5,699 nt of DNA. Origin: Deltaproteobacteria bacterium (GTDB taxonomy: Bacteria > Myxococcota_A > Polyangia > Haliangiales > Haliangiaceae). A program made the translations under genes and the position numbers. The stretch's first letter is position 1; each line of letters opens with the position of its first letter. The stretch covers positions 1-5,699 of the forward strand of contig JACCQV010000383.1 in NCBI GenBank assembly GCA_013813945.1, in the 5' to 3' direction. The notes under the pieces were generated by a model, which searched no databases, was not told where the DNA came from, and worked only from the letters and a program-made list of their open reading frames with translations. This document shows, in pieces, positions 5,619-5,699 of the stretch.

Positions 5619-5699
5619 CTACTTGTCGTCCTTCGAGATCGCGAGGTCGACCGCGCCGACGCCCATCTGCTGGTTGAGGTAGATGAGCAACGGGTAGAC
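5619..5699 (-). CDS. C-terminal end of an upstream gene, probably another ExbB/ExbD-type motor subunit (cut by the window edge)
   Basis: The last 26 codons of a gene enter from the right edge, in frame with a TAG stop at 5621-5619. The visible tail contains VYPLLIYLNQQMGVGA and ends in AISKDDK. The pattern of a helix, then G-V-x-x-V-D-L-A-I, resembles the last helix and strand of ExbD periplasmic domains (compare the GV-x-x-V-A-L-AT ending common in that family). A second ExbD beside the first is common in myxobacteria. An ExbB is the other option by context, but the tail does not look like an ExbB C-terminus. The 2-nt gap to exbD shows they share an operon. That it is coding is fairly sure; the identity is tentative. 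Confidence 0.6.
   Translation of the reverse strand, partial: VYPLLIYLNQQMGVGAVDLAISKDDK

Overview
The window is a GC-rich stretch whose genes all lie on the minus strand. It looks like Myxococcota (formerly Deltaproteobacteria). The main reasons are the Oar-like TonB-dependent receptor with an N-terminal carboxypeptidase-regulatory-like domain, its pairing with a cysteine-rich lipoprotein carrying an Ig-like domain, the ExbD neighbourhood, and strong avoidance of A/T-ending codons. The assignment below phylum is not possible from the sequence.

Layout in the direction of transcription (right to left). (1) 5699-5619: the last 26 codons of an unidentified protein, probably from the ExbB/ExbD motor family. 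(2) 5616-5137: a complete ExbD/TolR-type protein, starting 2 nt after the previous stop. (3) 5136-4889: a 248-nt intergenic region. It holds a perfect 10-bp inverted repeat downstream of exbD, three GATCAC motifs, and a good sigma70-type promoter facing the next gene. (4) 4888-3728: a secreted lipoprotein with ten cysteines after the lipid-anchoring one, a DxNxDGxxD calcium-loop-like motif and a C-terminal bacterial Ig-like domain. (5) 3715-281: an 1144-residue TonB-dependent outer-membrane receptor, 12 nt after the lipoprotein and with its own ribosome-binding site. (6) 260-231: a strand-specific hairpin that probably ends this transcript. (7) 189-1: the first 63 codons of a UvrD/PcrA/Rep-type helicase.

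The genes suggest an envelope transport unit. ExbD belongs to the inner-membrane proton-driven motor that energises TonB. The receptor is the outer-membrane gate. The lipoprotein, co-transcribed ahead of it, is a candidate surface or periplasmic partner, loosely like the SusD/SusC arrangement but with an unrelated fold. The substrate, and the direction of transport (uptake or export), cannot be read from the sequence. The helicase is probably an unrelated neighbour. Nothing here indicates a mobile element, CRISPR array, tRNA or rRNA.
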